DNA of 64,000 bases from Gemmatimonas sp. (GCF_021298855.1 NZ_JAJTHI010000002.1:21769-85768); one strand, 5' to 3'; positions 32,504 to 41,075 are shown, counted from the first letter of the stretch. Numbers and translations are program-made. The notes: generated from the sequence alone by a model not told the origin.

Positions 32504-32580
32504 GACTTGAGACCTTGAGGCCTCGAGAGGGGAGGAACGGCACACGGCTCAACAGAACAGGCAGAACGGGCAGAACAGGC
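32499..32580. repeat. Composite repeat copy 1 (GGTGAGACTTGAGAC plus CAGAACNGGCAGAAC units)
   Basis: GGTGAGACTTGAGAC at 32499-32513 is followed by GAACAGGCAGAACGGGCAGAACAGG from about 32554. The same order of parts occurs at 33173-33266. The second part is imperfectly complementary to 32625-32647 (GTTCTGTCTGCTGCGGCTGTTC), so it folds back onto the end of the GxxExxY gene. Confidence 0.8.
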
Positions 32581-32611
32581 AACGACATGCGAGGGGCGGA
32601 GTGGGGGCGCC

Positions 32612-33067
32612 TCATTGGTTGAGCGGTTCTGTCTGCTGCGGCTGTTCTACTCGGAGTCGGCTGTTGGCGCCGTCATCGTGCTCCGGTACCCGGTAGTTGG
32701 TGACTCTATTGACGCCGTCGATGGCGCGCGACAGGCCGAGATTCACGACCATACCATGCCGGAGACCGAGACCACGCAGATACGTGAGTACCTGCTGTTC
32801 GAAGATCGGCGCGTGGCGTTCGGCGCTCTTGATTTCGACCACCACCAGGTGGTCCACGAGGAGATCGAGGCGATAGCCGCGGTCGTACGTGCGCTCCTTG
32901 AAGCGGATGGGGACCACGAGCTGGCGCTGGACGATGTGGCCGCGTGTGAGGAGCTCGTCGGCGATGATGGCCTCGTACGCGGATTCGAGCAGACCGGGGC
33001 CGAGTTCCCGATGCACCTCGATGGCCACGTCGAGCACGTCATTCATGACCGCGTGCGGTGTGAGCAT
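32612..33067 (-). CDS. GxxExxY protein, PDDEXK-like
   Basis: A 151-residue protein with the naming motif GPGLLESAYE after AIEVHREL. A PDDEXK-like core follows: RGYRLDLLVDHLVVVEIKSA gives the D...ExK pattern, then FEQQVLTYLRGLGLRHGMVV. The family is widespread, often sits within repeats, and is suspected to be a nuclease of unknown target. The start could be 33067 (chosen), 33094 (GTG) or 33046. The last about 12 residues (EQPQQTEPLNQ) come from repeat-derived sequence. It is flanked by direct copies of GGTGAGACTTGAGAC and lies where the chorismate mutase is broken. Confidence 0.85.
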   Translation of the reverse strand: MLTPHAVMNDVLDVAIEVHRELGPGLLESAYEAIIADELLTRGHIVQRQLVVPIRFKERTYDRGYRLDLLVDHLVVVEIKSAERHAPIFEQQVLTYLRGLGLRHGMVVNLGLSRAIDGVNRVTNYRVPEHDDGANSRLRVEQPQQTEPLNQ

Positions 33068-33164
33068 GCCACATGCATACTGCGGGGGCGTCACCCAGCT
33101 GTCAGCGCGTGGCCATCAATGCTGGCTCCGGCGCAATGGTGGAGGGCACGGGCCGAGCGCATGG

Positions 33165-33470
33165 CGTGAGACGGTGAGACTTGAGACTTGAGACACCGCG
33201 AACCGCTTGACGGAACCGGCAGAACCGGCAGAACCGGCAGAACCGGCAGAACCGGCAGAACCGGCAGCACAGCACAGCGCGGCAAGGCACCGCCGAGATT
33301 GCGCCGTCACATGAAAGAACACGGCAGCTGCAACACCAATCACCGGGTGTGCAGCCGCCGTCTCTTTGTGCTGCTCGGTCGGTTCTGCCTGTTCCGCCGG
33401 TTCCGTCTGTTCTGTAAAGCAGTGGGCCCTTTCTCTCACCGCCTCAACTCACCGCCTCAAACTCTCCCGC
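33165..33470. repeat. Composite repeat copy 2: fold-back element with GAACCGGCA x6
   Basis: GGTGAGACTTGAGAC recurs at 33173-33187. GAACCGGCA is repeated six times without change at 33213-33266. The right side (33380-33470) is the degenerate reverse complement: GACGGAACCGG (33209-33219) matches CCGGTTCCGTC (33397-33407) perfectly, and the TGAGAC block faces CTCACCGCCTCAA units. The apex is near 33340 (GCTGCAACACC/GGGTGTGCAGC). No gene is seen in this 405-base gap. Confidence 0.85.
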
Positions 33471-33472
33471 TG

Positions 33473-34543
33473 TCACCCGATCGGCTTCTTCCCCGCCGGC
33501 GGCACCACCGCACGCCCGATGGTGCCGCGGTCACTGCCGAACCAGATGCTGCGCGTGCTCTTGTCGAACACCATGTGACGCACGGTGTTTGGCATGGCGG
33601 GGCCCAGATCCACCTTGGCGGTAAAGCTGTTGGTGCGCGGGTCGAAGGCCACCAGCTTGTTGGGTTGGCTGCCGGTCTCCACCAGCCACAGGCGGTCAGC
33701 GTCGTCGACGGTCATGGCGTAGGGCATGCTGGTCCCACCGCCCGGCAGCGCCCACTCCTTCACGGCGCCGCTCACGGGGTCGAGACGGCCCACGTAGCCG
33801 CGCGAATAGTCGCCATACCACACGGCACCATCGCTGGTGAGCGCAATGCGCCGGCCGCGGGCGCGCTCATCGGGCAGCAGGTACTCGCGCACGCGCATGC
33901 TCTGTGGATCGATGGTGCCGAGCTTGTTGGTGCCGAACAGGTTGAACCACGGCCGTCCGCCCTTGTCCATGACAATGCCATAGGGGCGCGAGCGTGGCGT
34001 GTTCATGGTGGCCAGCTTCACTTCACCGGTCTTGCGGTTGAGGAAGCCTACCATGTTGCTGTTCTGCAGCGTGAACCACAGATCGCCGGCCGGCGTGAAG
34101 GTGATGGTGTGCGGGTCCTTCGCGGCAGGATCGGGCATGGGATAGCGGGTGATCTTGCCCGTCTTGCCGTCGATGCGCCCGATCATGCCGTTGCGGTTGC
34201 CGGCGTACCACGCGTCGCCCTGCGCGTCCACGTTCACGGTGTGCGGGTGGGTGCCGGGATCGATCTCGAAGCGCTCGAACTTCTTCGTCTTCGGGTCGAA
34301 GCGCGCCACGTAGTTGCCCTCCTGCCCCACGAACCAGATGCGCCCCTGCGGATCCACGCTGGGATCACGCGGGCGGCCAGCGGCGCCCCACGGTACGTCC
34401 CATTCGGTGAGTTGTACGGTGTCGGCGGCCGCACGTCCCTGTGCCGGCAGCAGGGCGGGCAGCCCCATGTTCGCGGAGGCGGCCAGCGTGAGCGACAGGG
34501 CCAGCGTCGAGGCCGCAACAACAGCGCGCGGTAACGGCGTCAT
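33473..34543 (-). CDS. Secreted Vgb-like (streptogramin lyase family) beta-propeller
   Basis: A 356-residue protein with a signal peptide (LALSLTLAASANMG) and Vgb-type propeller blades: DPQGRIWFVGQEGNYVARFD, GDAWYAGNRNGMIGRID, GDLWFTLQNSNMVGFLN, DRLWLVETGSQPNKLVAFDP. Family members include virginiamycin B lyase, but many are uncharacterised extracytoplasmic propellers, so antibiotic inactivation should not be assumed. AGGAGA precedes the ATG at 34543, which overlaps the sensor-kinase stop by four bases (ATGA). It is the last gene of a response regulator - kinase - propeller unit and may be its output or its sensing partner. Confidence 0.85.
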   Translation of the reverse strand: MTPLPRAVVAASTLALSLTLAASANMGLPALLPAQGRAAADTVQLTEWDVPWGAAGRPRDPSVDPQGRIWFVGQEGNYVARFDPKTKKFERFEIDPGTHPHTVNVDAQGDAWYAGNRNGMIGRIDGKTGKITRYPMPDPAAKDPHTITFTPAGDLWFTLQNSNMVGFLNRKTGEVKLATMNTPRSRPYGIVMDKGGRPWFNLFGTNKLGTIDPQSMRVREYLLPDERARGRRIALTSDGAVWYGDYSRGYVGRLDPVSGAVKEWALPGGGTSMPYAMTVDDADRLWLVETGSQPNKLVAFDPRTNSFTAKVDLGPAMPNTVRHMVFDKSTRSIWFGSDRGTIGRAVVPPAGKKPIG

Positions 34544-36105
34544 GATCGGTCTCCTGCGGAGGGAATGAGCGGAAGCGCCACCTCAAACGTGGCGCCGGAT
34601 GCCGTATCGAGCAACGTGAGCCGCCCGCCGTGTGCCTGCGCGATGGCCCGGGCAATGGCGAGGCCGAGCCCGGCACCGGTCCCCGCTGCGCCCGTGGCAT
34701 GTGCGGAGGCACCAGCCGGTGACACGGCCGAGTCGGGCCCCCGCTGCACGCCGTGGACGAAGCGTTCGAACACGCGCTCGCGCTGCGCGGCAGGAATGCC
34801 GGGACCCTCGTCGGCCACGGTCACGCGCAGTTCGCCCTGGACCCGCTGCTGCCGCACCCACACGGTGCTGTTGGCCGGCGCGTGCTTGAGGGCGTTGTCG
34901 AGCAGGTTGAGCACGAGCCGATGCAGCAGCATGGCGTCGCCACGCACCGCCGCCTGCGGCTCGAGGGTGTCCGGTTCCACGACCAGCGTGACGCGCTGGG
35001 AATCGGCGAGCGAGCGGACGCTGCGCACGGCGTCATGCACGAGCGCCGGCACATCCACGGCGTCACGGCGCAGGGTTGCATCGCGTCCGGGGTAACTGCC
35101 GGCGTCCACCCGGGTGAGCAGAAACAGGTCATCGACGATGCGCGAGAGCCGCACCGATTCGCCGAGCACGACGGTGAGCGCTTCCCGGTACTCCTGCTCA
35201 CTGCGGGCGCTGCGCCGAAGGGTGACCTCGGCCTCTCCGCGAATGATGGCGATGGGGGTGCGCAACTCGTGGGACGCGTCGGCCACGAACTGCCGCTGCG
35301 TGCGGAAGGCATCGCCAACGCGGGCGAGCAGGTCATTGATGATGCGTGCCAACCGACCGAGTTCGTCGTGGGCATTCACCACCGGCAGTCGGTCGTCGAG
35401 ATTGGCCGCGGTGATGCCAGCGGTGCGCGTGACGATGGCATCGAGGGGCGCGAGGCTGCGTCGCGCCAGCAGGAAGCCGGCAATGAGCGCCACGAGCGAC
35501 GCCATGGGAATGGCGAACAGAATGGTGGTCCGCACCTGCCGCAGCAGCAGGGTATCGTCCACGTCGGAGCGCAGCGCGGTAATGAGCAGCGCCGGTTCGT
35601 TCTCGTCACCCGCTTCGGGCACGACCCGCAGCAGCGCGGCGCGCGCCGGCCCGCTCTCCAGCACGAGATCGCGCACCACGACCGTGGAGTCGGAGAGCGC
35701 ACCGGCGTCGCGCTGTGCCCGCACCGTTGCCATGAGCGTGCGCACTGCCGGCGGGAGCACGACCGCGGGCTCGGCGAGCTCCGGTTGCCGCGCCGCCATG
35801 AGCTGCTCGGCTTCGTCGGTGATGAAGATGTCGAGATCGCCCACGCGCAGTTCGCGCAGCACCGCCTGCTCGTGCTCACCGCGCACCGTCTCCACCTCGC
35901 CGCGCGCCGCCGCGGCCCGTCGTTCGGCCAGGATGGCCCCGGCTACCGCGCGCGCCGATTCGCGCACCACGGTGGCGGCACGCTGGCGCACCACCCGCTC
36001 GAGCGTGAAGACGCCCACTCCCGCAAAGGCCATGAGCATGACGGCCAGCACCGCCGCGTTGAGCGCGGTGAGCCGCAGCAGGATGGACGGGCGAACAGGG
36101 AGCAT
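34540..36105 (-). CDS. Membrane sensor histidine kinase (OmpR partner type)
   Basis: A 521-residue kinase: membrane segment about 10-32, a periplasmic sensor of about 150 residues without known fold, second segment about 190-212 (ILFAIPMASLVALIAGFLLA), HAMP linker, H-box FVADASHELRTPIAII with the phosphorylated His, N-box LNLLDNALKHAP, G-boxes DEGPGIP and GAGLGLAIARAIAQAHGG. Signal unknown. It lies three bases after the response-regulator gene and overlaps the Vgb-like gene. Confidence 0.95.
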   Translation of the reverse strand: MLPVRPSILLRLTALNAAVLAVMLMAFAGVGVFTLERVVRQRAATVVRESARAVAGAILAERRAAAARGEVETVRGEHEQAVLRELRVGDLDIFITDEAEQLMAARQPELAEPAVVLPPAVRTLMATVRAQRDAGALSDSTVVVRDLVLESGPARAALLRVVPEAGDENEPALLITALRSDVDDTLLLRQVRTTILFAIPMASLVALIAGFLLARRSLAPLDAIVTRTAGITAANLDDRLPVVNAHDELGRLARIINDLLARVGDAFRTQRQFVADASHELRTPIAIIRGEAEVTLRRSARSEQEYREALTVVLGESVRLSRIVDDLFLLTRVDAGSYPGRDATLRRDAVDVPALVHDAVRSVRSLADSQRVTLVVEPDTLEPQAAVRGDAMLLHRLVLNLLDNALKHAPANSTVWVRQQRVQGELRVTVADEGPGIPAAQRERVFERFVHGVQRGPDSAVSPAGASAHATGAAGTGAGLGLAIARAIAQAHGGRLTLLDTASGATFEVALPLIPSAGDRS

Positions 36106-36108
36106 GCG

Positions 36109-36789
36109 TTACGCCGGTGCGATGTCGGTGAGCACGTAGCCCACCCCACGCCGCGTGTGCAGCAGCGGCGTGAAGGGCTCACGGTCGATCTTGCCGCGCA
36201 ACCGGTTCACGTACACCTCCACGGCGTTGGTGAGCGGGTCATGGTTGTCATCCCAGACGTGCGCCACGATCTCGGCGCGCGAGACCACGTGTCGCGCGTG
36301 GCGCACCAGCAGCGCGAGCAGCGCGAACTCCTTGCCGGTGAGCGGGATGGGCACGCCGCTGCGGGTGGCGGAGTGCGCCTGCAGGTCCACCACCAGATCG
36401 GCCAGCTGCACCAGCATGGGTTGCACGGCCTCGGGGCGCCGCAGCAGCGCCCGCAGGCGCGCCAGCAGCTCGCCGAAGTCGAAGGGCTTCACGAGGTAGT
36501 CGTCGGCGCCGGCGTCGAGTCCCGCGATGCGATCGCTCACGGCATCGCGCGCGGTGAGCATGAGCACGGGGGTGCGCACCTGGCGCGCGCGCAGGGCCTG
36601 CACCACACCGAAGCCATCGGTACCGGGCAACATGACGTCGAGCACGATGGCGTCGTAGCTGTTCACCACCGCCTGGGTGATGGCACTGGTGCCGTCGCTG
36701 CACACGTCGACGGCGTACGTCTCCTCGCGCAGGCCGCGGGCGATGAGGGCGGAGAGCCGTGGATCATCTTCAACGACGAGCACGCGCAT
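36109..36789 (-). CDS. OmpR/PhoB-family response regulator
   Basis: A 226-residue regulator with a receiver domain (phosphoacceptor Asp51 in YDAIVLDVMLPGTDG; acidic pair VEDDP; Lys in LVKPFDFGE) and a winged-helix C-terminal DNA-binding domain (PLTGKEFALLALLVRHARHV, TNAVEVYVNRLRGKID, TRRGVGYVL). Paired with the kinase three bases downstream. The ATG at 36789 is 11 bases from the stop of the upstream GIY-YIG gene, so both may share a transcript. Confidence 0.96.
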   Translation of the reverse strand: MRVLVVEDDPRLSALIARGLREETYAVDVCSDGTSAITQAVVNSYDAIVLDVMLPGTDGFGVVQALRARQVRTPVLMLTARDAVSDRIAGLDAGADDYLVKPFDFGELLARLRALLRRPEAVQPMLVQLADLVVDLQAHSATRSGVPIPLTGKEFALLALLVRHARHVVSRAEIVAHVWDDNHDPLTNAVEVYVNRLRGKIDREPFTPLLHTRRGVGYVLTDIAPA

Positions 36790-36800
36790 ACCGGGCTGTG

Positions 36801-37955
36801 CTAGAGGTGAACGGGGTGGGCGCGCTGCTTCTCTTCCGGACGGCGGCGGAACCAGCTGGCCACGAGATAGAACTCGTCGAGGTCGTGCGTGGGGACGTCG
36901 GCGCCGGCGGGATCGGCCCCGGCGTACACCCGCTCGGCGAGCGCGTCGAACGCCGCCTGCTCGTCGGGGGTGCGCGGCGCGCGCACTTCGGCGCGCACGG
37001 TGCCGCGGCGCACGAGATACACCCACTCCACGTCGGCGTGCCCGATGGCATGATAGCGGAAGGTGAGGCGGTCGACGTTGGCATGGAAGTGCTGCACGCG
37101 TTCGTGCAGCCAGCGCACGAGGGCCAGTCGATCGCGCAACACGCCGGCGCGTTCGAAGGCCAGCTCGCTCGCGGCGTGCTGCATGGCGTCTTCGAGGAGC
37201 CGCACGGGCCCATCGCTCCGGCCCTCGAGAAAGGTGCGCACATCGGCGGCGGTTTCGCGGTAGCGCATCGCGGTGCCGGCGCCGATGCACGGCCCGGCAC
37301 AGGTGCCCAGGTCATGGCGCAGGCACCCGGGCGCGCGCGCCCGCGCGGTGGCGCGGGGCCTGGTGGCGGGGTCGTCGGCAAACCAGAGGGTGCTGCCGCG
37401 GGCCCGGCCGGTGCCGCGCACGGCGTCCTCGAGGGTGCAGTCGCGCAGCCCGGTGGCTTCGGCGAGTGCGCGCACGGCCTCGCGCACGCGCGCCACGCGG
37501 CGGAACGGCCCGAAGAGCGCCACGGCCGCGGGATCGTCGGAGCGGGGCACCACGCGCAGCCCGGGCACCGGTCCGCCGGTGAGGGCCACGTAGGCGCGTG
37601 GCCACTCGTCCATGACCATCATGGTGTTGAAGTGGGGCCGGTATTGCTTGATGAGGCGCAGTTCGCGCAGCAGGGCGCCAAACTCGGTGTGGGTGTACTC
37701 CCACTCGATGTGAAAGGCGTGGCGCAGGATGCGCGCCGCCTTGTTGCGGCGCCCGGTGGCGCGGAAGTAGGAGAGCAGCCGGGTGCGCAGCGCGCGTGAC
37801 TGGCCCACGTAGATGACGGTGCCGGTGGGGCCGAGCATGCGGTAGACCCCGGGCCGGTTCTCGACGCCCTGTCGCACGAGCGCCCGCAGCTGCTTGCGGT
37901 GGGCGGGGGTGGTGTGGGGCGGTTTGACGTGCAGGCGGGGAATGGGGTCCGGCAT
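36801..37955 (-). CDS. GIY-YIG protein resembling UvrC N-terminal half (Cho-like)
   Basis: A 384-residue protein. The GIY-YIG nuclease core is at about 35-115 (RPGVYRMLGPTGTVIYVGQS, then RLLSYF and LLRELRLIKQYRPHFN). A UvrC-like cysteine region follows (DLGTCAGPCIGAG) and a UVR-like helical part (ELAFERAGVLRDRLALVRWL). The RNase H-like second nuclease and HhH domains of UvrC are absent, as in Cho, which makes only the 3' incision in nucleotide-excision repair. In many bacteria this module is fused to a DNA polymerase III epsilon-like exonuclease; no such domain is seen here. Confidence 0.85.
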   Translation of the reverse strand: MPDPIPRLHVKPPHTTPAHRKQLRALVRQGVENRPGVYRMLGPTGTVIYVGQSRALRTRLLSYFRATGRRNKAARILRHAFHIEWEYTHTEFGALLRELRLIKQYRPHFNTMMVMDEWPRAYVALTGGPVPGLRVVPRSDDPAAVALFGPFRRVARVREAVRALAEATGLRDCTLEDAVRGTGRARGSTLWFADDPATRPRATARARAPGCLRHDLGTCAGPCIGAGTAMRYRETAADVRTFLEGRSDGPVRLLEDAMQHAASELAFERAGVLRDRLALVRWLHERVQHFHANVDRLTFRYHAIGHADVEWVYLVRRGTVRAEVRAPRTPDEQAAFDALAERVYAGADPAGADVPTHDLDEFYLVASWFRRRPEEKQRAHPVHL

Positions 37956-37989
37956 ATCCGGCAAGCTATGGACATGGTTCGGTATGTGC

Positions 37990-38335
37990 GACACGCCGCG
38001 ACACGCCGCGACACGCCGCGGGGCGCTCCCGCTCACCCCGTTCGCTGCTCTCTTCGGGGGTGGCCGGGCGCGCTCCGGCGCTCCGCGCCCGGGCGCGCCG
38101 GCGTCACCCCCTCAGGGATCCGCTCACGGGGCGGCGGGGCGCGCCGCGGCTGCACTCGCTCGGCGTTTCCTGCGCCCAGGCAAAGCATACCCGATCCAGC
38201 GGTGGGGCCCCGCCGCCCGAGCGAGCGGCTCTCTGAGGGGGCGACGCCGGCGCGTCAGCGCACGGCCGCCCCCGAAGCAAGCCGCGAGTCGGGTGAGCGG
38301 GTGCCCCACTGCGTGTCGCGGCGGCCCTGCAGGTG
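37990..38335. repeat. About 350-bp imperfect fold-back element
   Basis: Most of the 412-base gap is one long inverted repeat. Matched segments, outside to inside: CGCGACACGC (within three tandem ACACGCCGCG units at 37991-38020) with 38311-38320; CCCGCTCACCC 38028-38038 with 38291-38301; CTTCGGGGG near 38052 with CCCCCGAAG near 38270; CCCCCTCAG 38107-38115 with CTGAGGGGG 38233-38241; CGGGGCG near 38130 with its partner near 38205. The apex is about 38160-38190. No ORF or terminator tail is recognisable. Confidence 0.85.
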
Positions 38336-38367
38336 CCCTACCACGCGTCCCGGCGGCCCCTCACGTC

Positions 38368-39930
38368 TCAAGACTCGTACGTGAGCGACTCGCGAAACTC
38401 GCGCGCCTGACGACGGATCTGCACCAGCTCCTGCTCGGCCATGCCGTCGAGGTGCTTGGTCATCATGCGCATGCGCGGGTGCCTGGCAAACCGCTCCCGG
38501 TGCTGGGCCATGAAATCCCAGTAGAGAAAATTCATGGGACAGGCGTCGGGTCCCGTGCGCTGCTTCACGTCGTAGCGGCACTGGCCGCAGTAGTTGCTCA
38601 TGCGGTTCACGTAGGCGCCACTGGCCACGTACGGCTTGCTGGCCAGCGCCCCGCCGTCTCCCCAGGTGCCCATACCCGCCACGTTGGGCAGCTCCACCCA
38701 CTCGTAGGCGTCGGTGAACGCGGCCCAATACCAGCGCGACAGGGCCGCGGGCTGCACCCCCAGCATGGTGGCGAAGTTGCACTGCACCATGAGCCGGCCA
38801 ATGTGATGCGTGCGGCCGTAGTCGCGCACCTGGCGAATGGTGTCGGAGAGGCAACGCATTTCACACGCACCGTGGTGCGCGCCTGCATACGCCTCGCCGT
38901 CCGGCGCCCAGAACCACATCGGCAATGCGAGGGGCGCCTCGAGGGCGTTGGCCGTGCGCAGCCCCGGCATGAGCTGCCAGTACATGCCGCGGATGTACTC
39001 GCGCCAGCCCAGAATCTGTCGAATGAACCCCTCGGCGCTGGCAATGGGCACGTGCCCCTCGCGATACGCGCGCTCCGCGCGTTTCACCACCTCGAGCGGA
39101 TGCAGCAACCCCACGTTGAGGATGCTGGAGAGCGTGCTGTGCAGCAGGTCGGGCGCCCCATGCACGAGCGCATCTTCGTAGGGGCCGAACTCGGGGAGCC
39201 GTTCAACGACGAACCGTTCGAGCCACGCCTTGGCGTCCGCGCGCGTGACGGGCAATGCGAAACGATCCACCGACCCCCAGCGCCCCTTCCAGCCGGAAAC
39301 CCGTTCCATCTGCTCGCGCGTGATCGCGTCGGGCTCCACGCGCCATACGTCAGGTACCGCGCGGTTCTTCGGCCACGGCTTGCGATTGTCGGCGTCGAAA
39401 TTCCAGTCGCCACCGCTGGGCGTGCCGTCGGCCTCCATGAGAATGCCGTGCTGGCGCCGCATCTCGCGATAGAACCACTCCATGCGGTATTCCTTGCGCC
39501 CGCGTGCCCACGTGGCGAACTCCTCGCGCGTGGCGAGGAAGCCGCGATCTTCCCGCAGCACGAGCGACACGCCGGCGTCGCGAAGGAGCATGCGCGCACG
39601 ATCGAGTTCGTCCACCATGTCCTGCTCCCGCCCTTCGGTGGCGACGACCCGCGACGCCCCAAGCTCCCGGGCCACCGACGCGAGCCCCTCGGCGTACGAC
39701 GGCGCGTTGCGCAGCAACACGCGATAGCCCGCCGCTTCGAGCGACGCGGCGAAGTGGCGCATGGCCGAGAGCAGCAGGACGAGCTTCTGCCGGTGCCAGG
39801 GCAGCGATGCGCCCTTGGCGACCGACTCGAGCAGCAGCACCACGACATCCTCGCGCGGTTCGCGCGGAATGTTGGCCACGGCGCGGGAGCACTCCCACGG
39901 GGCGACGAAGGCAAGCGTTGGACCGGACAC
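38368..39930 (-). CDS. Iron-sulfur bacterial cryptochrome/(6-4)-type photolyase
   Basis: A 520-residue flavoprotein of the FeS-BCP/PhrB group. The FAD-binding region shows GWREYIRGMYWQLMPG and GRTHHIGRLMVQCNFATMLG; the cysteines that hold the 4Fe-4S cluster are seen in GACEMRCLSD, NYCGQCRYD and GPDACPMNFLYWDF. Such enzymes repair (6-4) photoproducts with blue light or act as photoreceptors. The start is a GTG at 39930; no ATG is available near the conserved N-terminus. A light-repair enzyme fits an organism with phototrophy genes. Confidence 0.93.
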   Translation of the reverse strand: MSGPTLAFVAPWECSRAVANIPREPREDVVVLLLESVAKGASLPWHRQKLVLLLSAMRHFAASLEAAGYRVLLRNAPSYAEGLASVARELGASRVVATEGREQDMVDELDRARMLLRDAGVSLVLREDRGFLATREEFATWARGRKEYRMEWFYREMRRQHGILMEADGTPSGGDWNFDADNRKPWPKNRAVPDVWRVEPDAITREQMERVSGWKGRWGSVDRFALPVTRADAKAWLERFVVERLPEFGPYEDALVHGAPDLLHSTLSSILNVGLLHPLEVVKRAERAYREGHVPIASAEGFIRQILGWREYIRGMYWQLMPGLRTANALEAPLALPMWFWAPDGEAYAGAHHGACEMRCLSDTIRQVRDYGRTHHIGRLMVQCNFATMLGVQPAALSRWYWAAFTDAYEWVELPNVAGMGTWGDGGALASKPYVASGAYVNRMSNYCGQCRYDVKQRTGPDACPMNFLYWDFMAQHRERFARHPRMRMMTKHLDGMAEQELVQIRRQAREFRESLTYES

Positions 39931-39989
39931 GCGGGGGCAACGGGCTGGCGGGTGGGGGCGTTCCCGTCCGGCGGTGTGGATCGGCTTCT

Positions 39990-40108
39990 GGCCCCCTGCC
40001 CCCTGCCTCCCGCTTCCTGCCTCCCGCCTCCTGCTTCCTTCGCCGCTGCGACGAAGGATGCAGCTGGCGGGCCGCAGGCCGCAGGCCGCAGGCCGCAGGC
40101 AGCAGGTG
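39990..40108. repeat. CCTGCCTCCCGC / GCCGCAGGCCGCAGG fold-back repeat
   Basis: Degenerate CCCCCTGCC-CTTCCTGCC units (39999-40038) are followed by a CCTTCG...CGAAGG hairpin (40037-40058) and then GGCCGCAGGCCGCAG units (40072-40103). The CCTGC of the left half and GCAGG of the right half are complementary. It lies between the photolyase start and the DUF6524 stop. Confidence 0.65.
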
Positions 40109-40114
40109 GAGCGA

Positions 40115-40546
40115 CTAGTCCGTCGCGTCCATGTCCACCTGTCCCGACAGGCGGCGGGAGAGGTGCGACCAGCTCATGCCCACGGCCAACAGCAGCGCGG
40201 TGCAGACGAGCACGACATAGGAAATGCCGCGGGCGGAGGTGGCGCTCACGATGCCGACGTCAATGAGCAACCAGACGAGACCACCACACAGGGCGAGCAC
40301 GAGCAGTGCACCACCCAGACCAATGGAGCGGCGCGTAGCATTGAGGAAGATGCCCCAGCCGCCAAGCAGGGCGAGGCCGGCCAGGAACTTGAGCGACGCG
40401 GGGCCGCCGGTGGCTTCGCCGGTGCGCAGCGGCGCCAGTGCCCAGTGGAAGTAGCTCACCCGCTCGGGGTTGTAGGTGGCGAACACCAACACCAGCGCGG
40501 CGAGGGTGCGGGCGGCGATGCCGCCGAAGCCGGGGCCGTTAGCCAT
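40115..40546 (-). CDS. DUF6524-like small membrane protein
   Basis: A 143-residue protein with about four membrane segments and the start characteristic of the family (GFGGIAARTLAALVLVFATY, then NPERVSYFHW). Function unknown. The ATG at 40546 overlaps the end of the upstream membrane-protein gene by eight bases, so the two are probably coupled. Confidence 0.75.
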   Translation of the reverse strand: MANGPGFGGIAARTLAALVLVFATYNPERVSYFHWALAPLRTGEATGGPASLKFLAGLALLGGWGIFLNATRRSIGLGGALLVLALCGGLVWLLIDVGIVSATSARGISYVVLVCTALLLAVGMSWSHLSRRLSGQVDMDATD

Positions 40547-41075
40547 GGGAGGGAGCGGAGGAAGAGGAGAGCAGGCGCCGTGACAGCACGGTGAGGCACC
40601 AGCCGGTGGTGACGGCAATGAGCAGGAACTTGAGCGAGGCGGCGGCGCCCGCCAGTGCGGCCAGCGTCGCACTGGGTCCCACGTCGATCATGCGCCAGAG
40701 CGCCCAGTTTTCCGCGGCGTCGAGTGGCGTGCAGGCGAGTACCGTGGCACCCAGCGCGGCACCGGCGCGGTCCATCGTGCTGCCGGGGCGTGTGAAGCGC
40801 GGCTGCCGCAGCAGCAGCACGCTCCAGCGGAAGAACCACGGGTAGACGAGCAGGAAGCCCACGTCCACGCCCAGACTCACCCGTGCCGACTCGGTCACAC
40901 CGGCGATGCGCCAGCTGTCGAGGATCTCGCGGGCCCGTTCGGTGGTAAAGGCGAGTTCGTACGCCACGATGCCCCCCGGCGTGACCGCCGCGAGCGGGGC
41001 GTCGATTCCCCGCAGCTGCAGCAGGAGAATCAGTGACAGCGTGGCAAAGAACAGCCAGATCAGCAGGCGGGACAT
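40539..41075 (-). CDS. Small multi-pass membrane protein of unknown function
   Basis: A 178-residue protein with a membrane segment at the N-terminus (LLIWLFFATLSLILLL), an outward-facing stretch (about 20-65) and three further segments (VDVGFLLVYPWFFRWSVLL; GAALGATVLACTPLDAAENW; LKFLLIAVTTGWCLTVL). I do not recognise the family. The ATG at 41075 was chosen over a GTG two codons earlier. It is divergent from the DUF4126 gene across 58 bases and overlaps DUF6524. Confidence 0.65.
   Translation of the reverse strand: MSRLLIWLFFATLSLILLLQLRGIDAPLAAVTPGGIVAYELAFTTERAREILDSWRIAGVTESARVSLGVDVGFLLVYPWFFRWSVLLLRQPRFTRPGSTMDRAGAALGATVLACTPLDAAENWALWRMIDVGPSATLAALAGAAASLKFLLIAVTTGWCLTVLSRRLLSSSSAPSHG

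Noticed and set aside
33473..34543. Antibiotic-inactivating virginiamycin B lyase
   Set aside because: The propeller family is broad and the gene is coupled to a two-component system with a signal peptide; there is no specific evidence for streptogramin cleavage.
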